Positions 53,401-63,190 are shown, counted from the first letter of the stretch. The stretch: 64,000 nucleotides of DNA from Fibrella forsythiae (GCF_017353175.1 NZ_JAFMYW010000007.1:417338-481337); one strand, 5' to 3'. A program made the numbers and translations. The notes: a model not told the origin generated them from the sequence alone.

Positions 53401-54468
53401 ATGCTGCATCTCAATATAACGCCGAATCCGGCGGGGTCTATTTTAGTCATTTACACGGGTGGTACGCTCGGCATGGTCTACGACCGGTCGGCCGATCCGG
53501 CGAAAACGGGTCAGTTGATGCCGTTTGATTTTAACCAGGTCATTGAAAAAGTGCCCGAAATTGGGCGGCTCGACTTCGATGTGTCGTTGATCAATCTCGA
53601 ACCAATCATCGACTCGTCGGATGTAAAACCAGCGGTTTGGGCACGCATTGCCCAGACAATCGAAACCTATTATGAACAGTTCGACAGTTTCGTCATCCTG
53701 CATGGAACCGATACGATGGCCTACACCGCTTCGGCTCTGAGTTTCATGCTGACCAATTTGGGGAAACCAGTTATTCTGACAGGTGCCCAACTGCCCATCG
53801 GTGTAGCCCGTACGGATGCTCGTGAAAACCTGCTGACTGCCCTCGAAATCGCCGCTGACCGGCAGGATGGCCGTCCGGCGGTTCCTGAAGTGTGCATTTA
53901 TTTCAACTCGCTCTTGCTTCGCGGCAACCGGGCCAAGAAGCGAGAGAGCGTTCATTTCAACGCGTTTCATTCTGAAAATTACCCGCATCTGGCCATGGCT
54001 GGTGTTCGTATCGAGTATAACCGGCCGTTCATCGCCCGCCAGGATATGGCCCTTCCATTCAGCATCAGCACGGCCGTTGACGACAACGTAACGATCCTGA
54101 AACTCTTTCCCGGCATCACCCCCGCCGTGGTCAACGCTGTGCTGGCCATACCTGGTCTGCGCGGCGTGGTGCTCGAAACCTTCGGAGCGGGCAACGTACC
54201 CACCGACGCCTGGTTGGCCGAAGCACTTCGTTCAGCCATTGCACGAGGCATCGTGATTGTCAACATCTCGCAATGCGAAGGCGGACGTGTGACGCAGGGG
54301 CAATACCAGACCAGCACACGCCTGCAACAGATTGGCGTGGTGAGCGGGGTCGATATGACTACCGAAGCCGCCATCACTAAACTCATGGTCCTGTTGGGGC
54401 AGGAAACAGACATTACCGAAATAGGCCGGCAGTTTGGGCAATCGCTACGTGGCGAGATAAGCAGCTAA
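53401..54468 (+). CDS. ansA: Type I (cytoplasmic) asparaginase
   Basis: A protein of 355 residues without a signal peptide. The two threonine motifs are clear: VIYTGGTLGMVYD (first catalytic Thr) and FVILHGTDTMAYTASALSFM (second Thr with Asp), followed by GKPVILTGAQLPIG and ARTDARENLLTALEIA. The length and lack of export fit the type I group. It hydrolyses L-asparagine to aspartate and ammonia. Separated from the tatD-type gene only by a palindromic element. Confidence 0.95.
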   Translation: MLHLNITPNPAGSILVIYTGGTLGMVYDRSADPAKTGQLMPFDFNQVIEKVPEIGRLDFDVSLINLEPIIDSSDVKPAVWARIAQTIETYYEQFDSFVILHGTDTMAYTASALSFMLTNLGKPVILTGAQLPIGVARTDARENLLTALEIAADRQDGRPAVPEVCIYFNSLLLRGNRAKKRESVHFNAFHSENYPHLAMAGVRIEYNRPFIARQDMALPFSISTAVDDNVTILKLFPGITPAVVNAVLAIPGLRGVVLETFGAGNVPTDAWLAEALRSAIARGIVIVNISQCEGGRVTQGQYQTSTRLQQIGVVSGVDMTTEAAITKLMVLLGQETDITEIGRQFGQSLRGEISS

Positions 54469-54512
54469 ACACCAGATGGTGTGTATATTTATAGGTCTCA
54501 ATTTTCATCATC

Positions 54513-55637
54513 ATGCGGTTCACCTACCTACTTGCACTCTGCCTGACATCAGTTGTCACCTCTCTCTTCGCCCAGCAAAAACCCCCTGAACTCCCCCTCG
54601 GTTTTGAAGAATATGACCCCGTTTCAACGCTGAAAGTGCCCGAGCATAAGTTGACACGCGCCAAGTTTCCGTTCATTGATGTGCACAACCACCAATGGAA
54701 CCTGGACGATGCTGGTATGCGCACGCTGCTGACCCAGATGGACAGTTTGAACATGGGAATTATGGTGAACCTGAGTGGTCGTGGTTGGGGCAGCGTGGCT
54801 GAAAGCGACAAGTTTTTGGCCGAATCGATGGCGACCATTAAACGAGCGAACACGGCTCATTTTGTGCTGTTCACCAACATTCTGTTCGATGGAATTGGTA
54901 AGCCGGGCTGGACAGAAGAAGCCGTAAAACGCCTGGAGGCCGACGTAAAAGCCGGTGCTCACGGCCTGAAGATCTACAAGAGCCTGGGTATGGATACGAA
55001 AGATGACAAAGGACAGCGCGTGGCCGTTGACGATCCCCGTCTTGACCCGATCTGGGCCAAATGCGGCCAACTAGGCGTTCCGGTCATCATTCACACGGCC
55101 GACCCCAAATCGTTTTGGGACCCGATGGATCGCTACAACGAGCGATGGCTGGAATTAAAGCTACACCCTGGCCGGAAACGATCAGACAAAAACCCGATCT
55201 CGTGGGAACAACTCATCGCCGAGCAGCACAATGTTTTTCGTAAGAACCCCAAGACAACGTTTATTGCGGCACACATGGGATGGTACCCCAACAACCTCAA
55301 TAAGCTCGATAGTCTGATGAGTACCTATCCAAACATGATCCTGGAAATAGGCGCTGTGATTGCTGAACTAGGCCGCCAACCCCGCGCGGCCAACCGGTTT
55401 TTCACCAAACATCAGGACCGCATTGTATTCGGGAAAGACAGTTGGGTACCCAGCGAATACGCCACTTATTTCCGCGTGCTGGAAACCGACGACGAGTATT
55501 TTCCTTACCACAAAAAATACCACGCCTTCTGGCGCATGTACGGCATGGCGCTTCCAGATGATGTATTGAAAAAGGTATACTACAAAAACGCCCTTCGCAT
55601 CATACCAGGCCTAGATAAAAGCCTGTTCCCCAACTAG
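54513..55637 (+). CDS. Exported amidohydrolase family 2-type protein
   Basis: A protein of 374 residues with a signal peptide ending near TSLFAQ. TIM-barrel metal hydrolase features: FPFIDVHNHQWNLDD (His-x-His after strand 1), VKAGAHGLKIYKSLG, PVIIHTADPKSFWD (His of strand 5), TFIAAHMGWYPNN and IVFGKDSWVP (Asp of strand 8). It resembles the amidohydrolase_2 group that contains decarboxylases and lactonases. The substrate is not readable. Lies 44 bases after ansA. Confidence 0.88.
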   Translation: MRFTYLLALCLTSVVTSLFAQQKPPELPLGFEEYDPVSTLKVPEHKLTRAKFPFIDVHNHQWNLDDAGMRTLLTQMDSLNMGIMVNLSGRGWGSVAESDKFLAESMATIKRANTAHFVLFTNILFDGIGKPGWTEEAVKRLEADVKAGAHGLKIYKSLGMDTKDDKGQRVAVDDPRLDPIWAKCGQLGVPVIIHTADPKSFWDPMDRYNERWLELKLHPGRKRSDKNPISWEQLIAEQHNVFRKNPKTTFIAAHMGWYPNNLNKLDSLMSTYPNMILEIGAVIAELGRQPRAANRFFTKHQDRIVFGKDSWVPSEYATYFRVLETDDEYFPYHKKYHAFWRMYGMALPDDVLKKVYYKNALRIIPGLDKSLFPN

Positions 55638-55678
55638 ATACTGATATGTAGATTTAGCAGAGTATAAATAAATTGATT

Positions 55679-55745
55679 CGGATAGCGGCTGATGGCAGAT
55701 AGATTTTTCGATAGGAAAACTTAATCTGTTATCAGCCGCTATCCG
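55679..55745. repeat. Intergenic inverted repeat
   Basis: Arms 55679-55700 and 55724-55745 pair over 22 bases with two mismatches (outer 15 perfect: CGGATAGCGGCTGAT). It lies between the amidohydrolase and nucleoside hydrolase genes. No U-run. Confidence 0.65.
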
Positions 55746-55773
55746 TGTACACACCGTCAAATCCGTCTAATTC

Positions 55774-56775
55774 ATGCATTCATCTATCCGCTGTTTCCTG
55801 CTCTTTTTTCTGCTAGTAACGTACCCAGCCGTTTCTCAGAAGAGCAAACCCATGCCTGTCATTTTCGACACCGATATGGGACCGGACTATGATGATGTGG
55901 GTGCCATTACCATGCTGCACAGCTACGCCGATGCAGGTAAGGTCAAGCTATTGGCAACGATTGCGTCAAGTAAATACCCCCGGGTTGTTCCGGTTCTTAG
56001 CGTACTGAACACTTATTTCGGCCGCCCGAATCTGCCAATCGGCGTGCCCAAAGCCTGGGCCGTAACGGATGCCGACACGCAGCATTGGTCAGATACGCTC
56101 GTGGCCAGGTATCCGCATTCACTGAAAACGAATGAGGCTGCACCTGATGCGGTAGCACTCTACCGAAAACTCCTGGCCAGCCAACCTGATCACAGCGTTA
56201 CGATCATTACCGTGGGCTTTCTGACCAATCTGGCCAATCTGCTCAACTCAGTTCCTGATCAGTTTTCGAAACTGACGGGCCCCTCACTAGTGTCGCAGAA
56301 AGTGAAGCAGGTAGTCAGTATGGCGGGTAAGTTCCCGGCTGGTCATGAATACAATGTGCACCGCGACACCACAGCTTCCAAGGCAGTGTTCACCAGTTGG
56401 CCCACACCCATGTTGCTCAGTGGCTTTGAAATTGGTCAGGCCATTAAAACAGGGCTTCCGCTGGTACAGAATACGACGATCAGTAAAAGTCCTGTCAAAG
56501 ACGTTTTTCGAATAAGCTTACCCCTGGTTGCTGAAGACCGAAGTGGCCGGATGAGTTGGGACCAAACCGCCGTATTGGTCGCTGTGGAAGGCCCAGAACC
56601 CTATTACACCACCAAAACTGGCCGACTGATCCTTGGCTCAAACGGTAGCAATACGTGGGATAACGCTGGCAAAGGTCACGCTCATCTGGTTGTGAATCGC
56701 CCACCCGCCGAGGTAGAAGCAGTCATCAACCGATTAATGCAACATATAGCAAAAGGGCAAATGGTGAAAGAGTGA
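55774..56775 (+). CDS. Exported inosine-uridine preferring nucleoside hydrolase family protein
   Basis: A protein of 333 residues with a signal peptide (about 1-22, YPAVSQ). Family motif PVIFDTDMGPDYDDVGAITM gives the calcium-binding aspartate cluster; VTIITVGFLTNLANLL and PMLLSGFEIGQAI follow, and MSWDQTAVLVAVEG supplies the late aspartate. These enzymes cleave N-glycosidic bonds of ribonucleosides; export suggests scavenging in the periplasm. Convergent with rsgA. Confidence 0.92.
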   Translation: MHSSIRCFLLFFLLVTYPAVSQKSKPMPVIFDTDMGPDYDDVGAITMLHSYADAGKVKLLATIASSKYPRVVPVLSVLNTYFGRPNLPIGVPKAWAVTDADTQHWSDTLVARYPHSLKTNEAAPDAVALYRKLLASQPDHSVTIITVGFLTNLANLLNSVPDQFSKLTGPSLVSQKVKQVVSMAGKFPAGHEYNVHRDTTASKAVFTSWPTPMLLSGFEIGQAIKTGLPLVQNTTISKSPVKDVFRISLPLVAEDRSGRMSWDQTAVLVAVEGPEPYYTTKTGRLILGSNGSNTWDNAGKGHAHLVVNRPPAEVEAVINRLMQHIAKGQMVKE

Positions 56776-56806
56776 AAGGTCGCTCATGCCATTCACTCTT
56801 TCATTC

Positions 56807-57733
56807 TTATCGCCTATTGTCCTCCCCACTGACCATACTCAGATAGCTGTTGTAGCGGCTTTCAGCAATGTCGCCTTCAATCACCGCCTCTTTAATGGCG
56901 CAGCCTGGTTCATTAATATGCAGGCAGTTATGAAACCGACACTGGTTCAGCCGGTTCCGCATTTCCGGGAAATAATGGGCAATTTCTTCTTTTGACGTTT
57001 CCACCAGTCCGAGTTCTTTGATACCCGGCGTGTCGATGATGAACGTACCTGGCGTTAGCTCGAACATCTCGGCAAACGTTGTTGTGTGCACCCCTTTATT
57101 GGCAAACGTCGACACCTCATTCGTGCGCAGGTCGAGGCTCGGCGAAATGGCATTGACCAGCGACGATTTACCTACACCGGAGTGCCCCGATAGTAAGGTA
57201 ATCTTGCCATCCAGCAATTTGCGGAATGCCTCAACGCCATCGCCCTCAATGGCCGACGTAGCCAGCGTATTATACCCGATACTCTCGTACAGATCCTGCA
57301 ATTCGCGTTGAAACTCAAGGCCTTCTTCGTTAAGAATATCGGTTTTGTTAAACACCACCGTCGTTGGAATGCGGAAGGATTCGGCGGCCACCAGAAAACG
57401 GTCGATGAAGCCAAGTGATGTTCGGGGGAGCGTCAGCGTAGCCAGCAACACCGCCTGATCGAGGTTGGCTGCCAGAATATGTCCATGCGCCGTTTTATGT
57501 ACCGATTGACGGATAATGTAGTTATCGCGCGGGGCAATGTCGAAGATCACCGCCGTATTCTCTACCTCATCTTCTACCTCAAATTGAACCCGGTCGCCAA
57601 CGGCAATAGGGTTGGTGACCTTGAGATCCTTGATTTTAAATTTTCCTTTCAGCCGGGCGCGATAGATGTGTCCGTCCGTATTGCGAACGTCGTACCAGGA
57701 GCCGGTTGACCGTATAACTAAGCCGTGAGCCAA
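56807..57733 (-). CDS. rsgA: Ribosome small subunit-dependent GTPase A
   Basis: A protein of 308 residues. An N-terminal OB fold (about 1-75) is followed by a circularly permuted GTPase: NKTD (G4) comes before the P-loop GHSGVGKSSLVNAI (G1) and DTPGIKELGL (G3). The C-terminal zinc-binding region has CRFHNCLHINEPGC with the cysteines and histidine in place. It acts in late 30S subunit assembly. Confidence 0.97.
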   Translation of the reverse strand: MAHGLVIRSTGSWYDVRNTDGHIYRARLKGKFKIKDLKVTNPIAVGDRVQFEVEDEVENTAVIFDIAPRDNYIIRQSVHKTAHGHILAANLDQAVLLATLTLPRTSLGFIDRFLVAAESFRIPTTVVFNKTDILNEEGLEFQRELQDLYESIGYNTLATSAIEGDGVEAFRKLLDGKITLLSGHSGVGKSSLVNAISPSLDLRTNEVSTFANKGVHTTTFAEMFELTPGTFIIDTPGIKELGLVETSKEEIAHYFPEMRNRLNQCRFHNCLHINEPGCAIKEAVIEGDIAESRYNSYLSMVSGEDNRR

Positions 57734-57830
57734 ATGTCGAGTTGTGAAATGGTTTTATTCGTTTAACCCTCAAACATAAGCCAAATGTTTCCGGTAAGCG
57801 ATATAGTAGCCAGACAGGCCAACACAACCG

Positions 57831-57838
57831 TACCTTTG
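57831..57838 (+). promoter_or_regulatory. Candidate TAnnTTTG -7 box, very close to the start codon
   Basis: TACCTTTG fits the Bacteroidetes -7 consensus and ends four bases before the ATG at 57843. If used, transcription would begin at or next to the start codon, giving a leaderless or near-leaderless message. No -33 element is evident. Confidence 0.4.
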
Positions 57839-57842
57839 TCTT

Positions 57843-59198
57843 ATGAAATTCTTGCGCATTCTGCTTCGGATCATCCTTGGCCTGTTGGTAGCCATTCTAC
57901 TCTTTCTGGCCATCAGCGTATCGCCAAACGACCACACGCCCTATCAGCAAACCGACTTTTATAGCCAGACAACCGCGCGTCTGGCTGCTCTCCCGGGTCT
58001 GCCTATCGCCAAAACAGCGATAAGGGCTGGCTGGGCAAAAGCCAATCTAACACCGGCATTTACAACGCCTACAGGCGGTTATGGGGTTCGAAAAGGGAAG
58101 CATTGGACTACCGTTGCCGACTCGGTCTGGGTACGTGCCATCGTATTCGACAATGGCAATGGCCCCGTTGCGATGGTGGCGTCTGACCTGCTCATTACGC
58201 CGCCAACCGTGAGTGATCAATTGCGGAAACGCCTGCCCGAGATTGGCCTGAGTTGGGAATCAGTCTATTTCGGGGCTATTCACAGCCACAACAGCCTCGG
58301 CGGATGGGCGCCGGGCCTGGTCGGCAACCTGTTTTCGGGTAGCTATGATCAGCGCGTAGTTGATCACATTACCAATACCATTCTGGCCGCATTGAAACAG
58401 GCGAAAGCTGATTTACAGCCGGTTGAGATCGGATACAAGCAGGTAAACGCCCCGGAGTTTGTCTACAATCGCCTTGACGAGAAAAACCCAGTCGATCCGT
58501 TTTTCCGGCTGTTACGTCTGAAGCGCGCTGATGGCAAAACGGCCACGATGGTAACGTACCCAGCCCACGCCACCATGATCGACATTTTTAGCTACCAGTA
58601 CCTGTCACGCGACTGGCCGGGCCGGGTAGTGGATGGTCTGGAGCGCGAAACAGGTGGTTTTGCCGTATTTCTGGCCGGAGCTGTAGGCAGCATGGGTCCC
58701 AAAGGTCCACCAACGGGAAAAGATTTTCCGCTCGTCAACCAATACGCTGCGAATATGATGGCTCGGTTAAAACCAGAATTAGCTCAGTTCCAAACGCGAC
58801 CGGATAGCACGCTTGGATTACTCACTTTACCCCTCTCACTGCGCGATCCGGCACCCCGCGTACTGGGCGATTGGCGCATTCGGCCGTGGCTTTTCCACGC
58901 GGTGTACGGCGACTACCCCTCCGACCTAAAAGCACTCCGCATCGGTCCTGCACTCTTGATCGGCGCTCCCTGCGATTTTTCTGGTGAGTTGCTTCCTCCA
59001 CTGATGCAAGCTGCCAAACAGCAAAGGCTTGATCTGATGGTAACGAGCTTCAACGGTGGGTACGTTGGCTACATCACGCCCGATGCCTACTACGAAAAAG
59101 ACGCCTACGAAACCCGTGTCATGAACTGGTTCGGCCCACAAAATGGCGCGTACTTTTCCGAAATGATAACGGGGTTAGTGCGTAAGGCAGGGCGATAA
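57843..59198 (+). CDS. Neutral/alkaline ceramidase N-terminal domain-type protein
   Basis: A protein of 451 residues. Residues 1-28 form a membrane anchor or uncleaved signal (LRIILGLLVAILLFLAISVS). The body fits the N-terminal catalytic domain of neutral/alkaline non-lysosomal ceramidases: IRAGWAKANLTPAFTTPTGG, MVASDLLITPP, VYFGAIHSHNSLGGWAPGLV (zinc His-x-His), VTYPAHATMI, AGAVGSMGPKGP and SFNGGYVGYITPDAYYE. Full ceramidases are longer with an extra C-terminal domain, missing here. True substrate uncertain. Confidence 0.85.
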   Translation: MKFLRILLRIILGLLVAILLFLAISVSPNDHTPYQQTDFYSQTTARLAALPGLPIAKTAIRAGWAKANLTPAFTTPTGGYGVRKGKHWTTVADSVWVRAIVFDNGNGPVAMVASDLLITPPTVSDQLRKRLPEIGLSWESVYFGAIHSHNSLGGWAPGLVGNLFSGSYDQRVVDHITNTILAALKQAKADLQPVEIGYKQVNAPEFVYNRLDEKNPVDPFFRLLRLKRADGKTATMVTYPAHATMIDIFSYQYLSRDWPGRVVDGLERETGGFAVFLAGAVGSMGPKGPPTGKDFPLVNQYAANMMARLKPELAQFQTRPDSTLGLLTLPLSLRDPAPRVLGDWRIRPWLFHAVYGDYPSDLKALRIGPALLIGAPCDFSGELLPPLMQAAKQQRLDLMVTSFNGGYVGYITPDAYYEKDAYETRVMNWFGPQNGAYFSEMITGLVRKAGR

Positions 59199-59250
59199 AG
59201 TAAAGCAATCCTCCAGCTATTAATAATCAAAAACAACATTACACCTTCAA

Positions 59251-60003
59251 TTACCCCAACACTACGGCTAACCCAGCAAATTGCTCAAGCAAAACGGAAC
59301 GTAGGGCTCGTAAACCCCACTCCTCACTACGGCGGTGACCGATGGCGATGACGGCCATACCCGTTTCGTCGACAGCCGCCTGTGCGCCTTTCCGGTATTC
59401 GCCGGTCAGATAAAGACTAACGCCGCGTTCGTGCGCTTCATGCAGTAAACCCGCGTTCATTGCCCCCACCACCGCTATCCGGCCCTGTGGTTGTAGCTGC
59501 CCTTGCTCTGCCCGGTCATAGCCACCAAATTCTTTTTCGATCAGGTCAAGCCATTCCTGAAAACTACGTTCAGGTACGTTCCCGTCGAATTGGCCAATCA
59601 TACCGATGGGACGTTTCGGCAGCAACGTACCTGACTTATCTGTTCCCTGTTTATAGCCAATCTCCTCCAGCCTGCTTATACCCAGCGCTTTCGCCAGCCA
59701 GATATTATACCCAACAGTCAGGTACTCATCGAAAGGCAAATGGTGTGTAACTACGCCCACATCGGTCGGAATACTGGCGAGATTGAGCTGCCACGGACGG
59801 TGCAGCCAAAGTGCATCAAGGCGTTCGGAACGTACCCAGTTGGCAGTATTTGCTGACGGTTCCAGCGCCAGCCCGATGTGGTGGATAAGCCGATTAGACG
59901 GGCGGTATACGCCGCCACGCTCGTCGGTTGGGAATAGAGTTGTTTGAAAGAACTCATGCAGAAAAAACGCTATGTCACTGAGCAATAAGGGTGGCTTATC
60001 CAT
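59251..60003 (-). CDS. Nif3-like dinuclear metal centre protein
   Basis: A protein of 250 residues. Metal-site segments of the Nif3/YbgI family: VVTHHLPFDEYLTVGYNIWL (HH), GRIAVVGAMNAGLLHEAHER, SLYLTGEYRKGAQ, and IAIGHRRSEEWGLRALRSVL with the conserved GH..SE. It lacks the insertion domain of longer members. Proposed as a GTP cyclohydrolase-like or hydrolytic enzyme; function not settled. Confidence 0.85.
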   Translation of the reverse strand: MDKPPLLLSDIAFFLHEFFQTTLFPTDERGGVYRPSNRLIHHIGLALEPSANTANWVRSERLDALWLHRPWQLNLASIPTDVGVVTHHLPFDEYLTVGYNIWLAKALGISRLEEIGYKQGTDKSGTLLPKRPIGMIGQFDGNVPERSFQEWLDLIEKEFGGYDRAEQGQLQPQGRIAVVGAMNAGLLHEAHERGVSLYLTGEYRKGAQAAVDETGMAVIAIGHRRSEEWGLRALRSVLLEQFAGLAVVLG

Positions 60004-60305
60004 TTGTGCATAACCGCCTAATTCACCTATAGTTTATAGCGGTTTTGTGCCTATAAGTTGGTTTGTTCGTGTGGTTTATACCGTAAACTCAACGCATGTT
60101 GGTGTTTTTCAGATAATTCTAGTAGGTTTGTATCGTTAACTGCGCCGCGCTCTGCGGTCGTCAATGCCGATGATTCTCGCTCAGTAATGCCCAATTGGGC
60201 TGCTTCCCGTCAGTAAGAACCGCCCATCTGCGCGGGCTGACCTCTCTTATTTTCTAGCCGAGCATCGATAGCCGTACAGGCTACGGTACATTCATTCTAT
60301 TCATA
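60004..60305. other. Divergent intergenic region before the MATE gene
   Basis: 302 bases with no gene seen. It contains one promoter-like pair: TTG at 60099-60101 and TAGGTTTG at 60123-60130. No repeat or palindrome of note. Confidence 0.5.
60099..60130 (+). promoter_or_regulatory. Candidate Bacteroidetes promoter (TTG, 21 bp, TAGGTTTG)
   Basis: TAGGTTTG at 60123-60130 fits TAnnTTTG, with a TTG 21 bases upstream in the -33 position. It would give a leader of about 170 bases before the MATE gene. Confidence 0.35.
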
Positions 60306-61691
60306 ATGACCAAGTTTTTCAGGTTGTTCCTGGCTGCGTTGCGCGGTTCAGAGACCAATTTTACGTCTGGCAGTATCAACCGGGCCATATTCCTGCTCTC
60401 CGTGCCAATGATTCTGGAAATGGTGATGGAATCCCTGTTCGCAATTGTCGACGTGTTTTTCGTGGCCCGAATTGGCACCGAAGCAGTGGCTACTGTCGGC
60501 CTTACCGAGTCGGTTCTAACGCTGGTATACTCCATTGCCATTGGGCTGAGTACGGCGGCAACAGCGCTGGTGTCGAGGCGAATCGGCGAAGAAAATTCCG
60601 ATGGCGCCAACAAGGCTGTTGGGCAGGTATTGTTCGTTTCGCTGGTTTTTGCCGTGTTGCTTGGCGTTCCGGGAGTCATCTTCGCCAACGAGATGCTTCA
60701 CCTGATGGGCGGCGATCAGCACCTTATCGAGAGTGGCGTTGGCTATACCCGCGTCATCTTCGCGTCGGCTCCGGCGATTATTCTGTTGCACACGCTGAGC
60801 GGCTCACTTCGGGGCGCGGGCGATGCGTCTATTGCGATGCGGTCGCTCTGGCTGGCCAACGGGATCAACATCGTCCTGTGTCCGGTCTTTATTTTCGGGC
60901 TTGGCCCCTTCCCCGAACTGGGCGTGATGGGTTCGGCCGTTGCCACAACCACGGGCCGATCAGTAGGCGTTCTGTATCAGTTGTACGCGCTCACGATCCG
61001 CAATGGCCGAATTTCGATCAATACACAGGCACTACGCCCCGACTTCCGGGTTATAGGTACGTTGCTAAGTTTGGCCGCTGGCAGTACCGGACAGTTTCTG
61101 ATCGGGTCGGCCAGTTGGGTGTTTCTCACCCGAATCGTGTCTACGTTTGGCAGCGATGTGGTGGCGGGCTATACCATCGCCATTCGGATCTTCATCTTCT
61201 CGATTTTGCCTTCGTGGGGCATGGCCAACGCAGCAGCTACGCTGGTTGGACAAAACCTCGGTGCGAGTCAACCCGACCGGGCCGAGACCTCAGCGTGGCG
61301 GGCAGCGTTCTGTAACCTGGTCTTTTTGGTGCCGGTGGGCGGTCTGCTGTACCTTGGTGCCGAAACCCTGGTTGGTTTTTTCAGCCGGGATGCCAATGTG
61401 TTGGTTGTTGGCGTGGAGAGTTTGCGGGTATTCTGTGCCGGGTACGTCTTCATGGCCTATGGCATGGTGCTGACGCAGGCCCTCAACGGAGCTGGCGACA
61501 CCCGGACGCCCATGATCATCAACATTATCTGCTTTTGGCTGATCGAGATTCCGCTAGCTTATTTGCTCGCCAATGTGTTGCACTGGGGTCCGTCGGGCGT
61601 GTTCTGGTCAGTGGCCATCTCCGAATCGTTGCTGGCGGTTGTATCGGTTTGGGCGTTCCGTCAGGGCCGTTGGCGGTTAATGAACGTCTGA
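60306..61691 (+). CDS. MATE family efflux transporter
   Basis: A protein of 461 residues with 12 predicted membrane helices in two similar halves. Features: SINRAIFLLSVPMILEMVME in helix 1, FVARIGTEAVATVGLTESV, SAATALVSRRIGEE-like loop after helix 2, and the second half GMANAAATLVGQNLGASQPD. Probably a cation-coupled multidrug or metabolite exporter of the inner membrane. Single gene. Confidence 0.93.
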   Translation: MTKFFRLFLAALRGSETNFTSGSINRAIFLLSVPMILEMVMESLFAIVDVFFVARIGTEAVATVGLTESVLTLVYSIAIGLSTAATALVSRRIGEENSDGANKAVGQVLFVSLVFAVLLGVPGVIFANEMLHLMGGDQHLIESGVGYTRVIFASAPAIILLHTLSGSLRGAGDASIAMRSLWLANGINIVLCPVFIFGLGPFPELGVMGSAVATTTGRSVGVLYQLYALTIRNGRISINTQALRPDFRVIGTLLSLAAGSTGQFLIGSASWVFLTRIVSTFGSDVVAGYTIAIRIFIFSILPSWGMANAAATLVGQNLGASQPDRAETSAWRAAFCNLVFLVPVGGLLYLGAETLVGFFSRDANVLVVGVESLRVFCAGYVFMAYGMVLTQALNGAGDTRTPMIINIICFWLIEIPLAYLLANVLHWGPSGVFWSVAISESLLAVVSVWAFRQGRWRLMNV

Positions 61692-61912
61692 GAAGTGGCG
61701 GATTTTGGTCGTTTTTGCCCCGAAACTTTTGCCCAAAACGACCCGTTATCTTATATGAATGGTCATTCAGCTTTATTGCCCGTTCCCCTATTGATTGGGC
61801 TTCCTATCAATGACGGCAAGTGAACAGGCAACCGCTGATGATCATGTACCGACAACGCAGCCTATGATACGTATTGACCCGCTGCCCCTGTCCTTTCCCC
61901 AAAACCGAACGT

Positions 61913-63190
61913 ATGATCGATAATCATAAAAACCCTGAAACCGCCGTGCTGGTGGCTGTTGCAACCCAAAAGCAGACAGCCTTACAGACGAAAGAATACC
62001 TGAACGAACTGGCTTTTCTGGCCGAAACGTCGGGTATTATCACCAAGAAAACGTTTACCCAAAAGCTGGAGCGGCCCGATACCCGGACGTTTGTAGGTAA
62101 GGGCAAACTGGAAGAGATTAAGACGTTTATTCAGGCAGAACCGGTCGACACTGTCATTTTCGACGATGACCTGTCGCCCGCTCAGGTACGTAACCTGGAA
62201 GCCGAATTCAAAGACGTGAAAGTGCTCGACCGCAGCCTGCTGATCCTGAACATCTTCTCAATGCGGGCGCAGACGGCGCAGTCGCGTGTGCAGGTTGAAC
62301 TAGCTCAGTATCAGTACCTGTTCCCCCGCCTTACCCGTATGTGGACCCACCTTAGCAGCCAGAAAGGGGGTGCGGGTATGCGTGGCCCGGGTGAGAAAGA
62401 GCTGGAAACTGACCGACGGATTGTGAAAGACCGGATCGTTTTCCTGAAAGAAAAGCTGGACAAGATTGACAAGCAAAGCATGACCCGACGCAAAGAGCGG
62501 GATCGGCTGGTACGTGTGGCGCTCGTTGGATATACCAACGTAGGCAAATCAACGCTGATGCGTACTTTGGCCAAAGCGGATGTGTTTGCGGAAAACAAAC
62601 TTTTCGCCACGGTTGATTCAACGGTTCGCAAGGTCGTTCTGGGCAACATTCCATTCCTGCTGACCGATACCGTTGGGTTCATTCGCAAACTGCCAACGTC
62701 GCTGATCGAATCGTTCAAATCAACGCTCGATGAGGTTCGGGAAGCAGATATTTTGCTGCACGTGGTCGACGTATCGCATCCATCGTTTGAAGAACAAATT
62801 GACGTGGTGACAGCGACAATGGCTGAACTCGGTGTAGCCGATAAGCCGGTTGTGCTGGTCTTCAACAAAATGGATGCCTTTGTGCCGAAAGAAGAGTGGG
62901 CACCCGAATACGGAGAAGAATCTGAAGGAGTAATTCCAATGGACACTCGCCGAAAAACGGCTCTGGCTTACCTAAAACAAACGTACCTGGCTCGTAAGGC
63001 CGAGCATGTGGTTTTCATTTCTGCACAGACCAAAGAGAATATCGAAGAGCTTCGTGAGTTGCTGTACGACATGGTGAAACAGCGTCATTTCCAGATCTAT
63101 CCAAACTGGCTCGACGTACCGCTCATCGAATCAGCCACCCTCGGCGGCGACTATACACCCGCAGAAATACCAACTGAATTGGGTAATTGA
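61913..63190 (+). CDS. hflX: GTPase HflX
   Basis: A protein of 425 residues from the ATG at 61913 (MIDNHKNPETAVLVAVATQ); an earlier TTG is rejected. HflX N-terminal domain with RPDTRTFVGKGKLEEIKTFI, VIFDDDLSPAQVRNLE and the diagnostic MRGPGEKELETDRRIVKDR, then the GTPase domain: GYTNVGKSTLM (G1), DTVGFI (G3) and NKMDAF (G4). A ribosome-associated GTPase involved in ribosome splitting under stress. Followed by a terminator and tRNA-Arg. Confidence 0.97.
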   Translation: MIDNHKNPETAVLVAVATQKQTALQTKEYLNELAFLAETSGIITKKTFTQKLERPDTRTFVGKGKLEEIKTFIQAEPVDTVIFDDDLSPAQVRNLEAEFKDVKVLDRSLLILNIFSMRAQTAQSRVQVELAQYQYLFPRLTRMWTHLSSQKGGAGMRGPGEKELETDRRIVKDRIVFLKEKLDKIDKQSMTRRKERDRLVRVALVGYTNVGKSTLMRTLAKADVFAENKLFATVDSTVRKVVLGNIPFLLTDTVGFIRKLPTSLIESFKSTLDEVREADILLHVVDVSHPSFEEQIDVVTATMAELGVADKPVVLVFNKMDAFVPKEEWAPEYGEESEGVIPMDTRRKTALAYLKQTYLARKAEHVVFISAQTKENIEELRELLYDMVKQRHFQIYPNWLDVPLIESATLGGDYTPAEIPTELGN

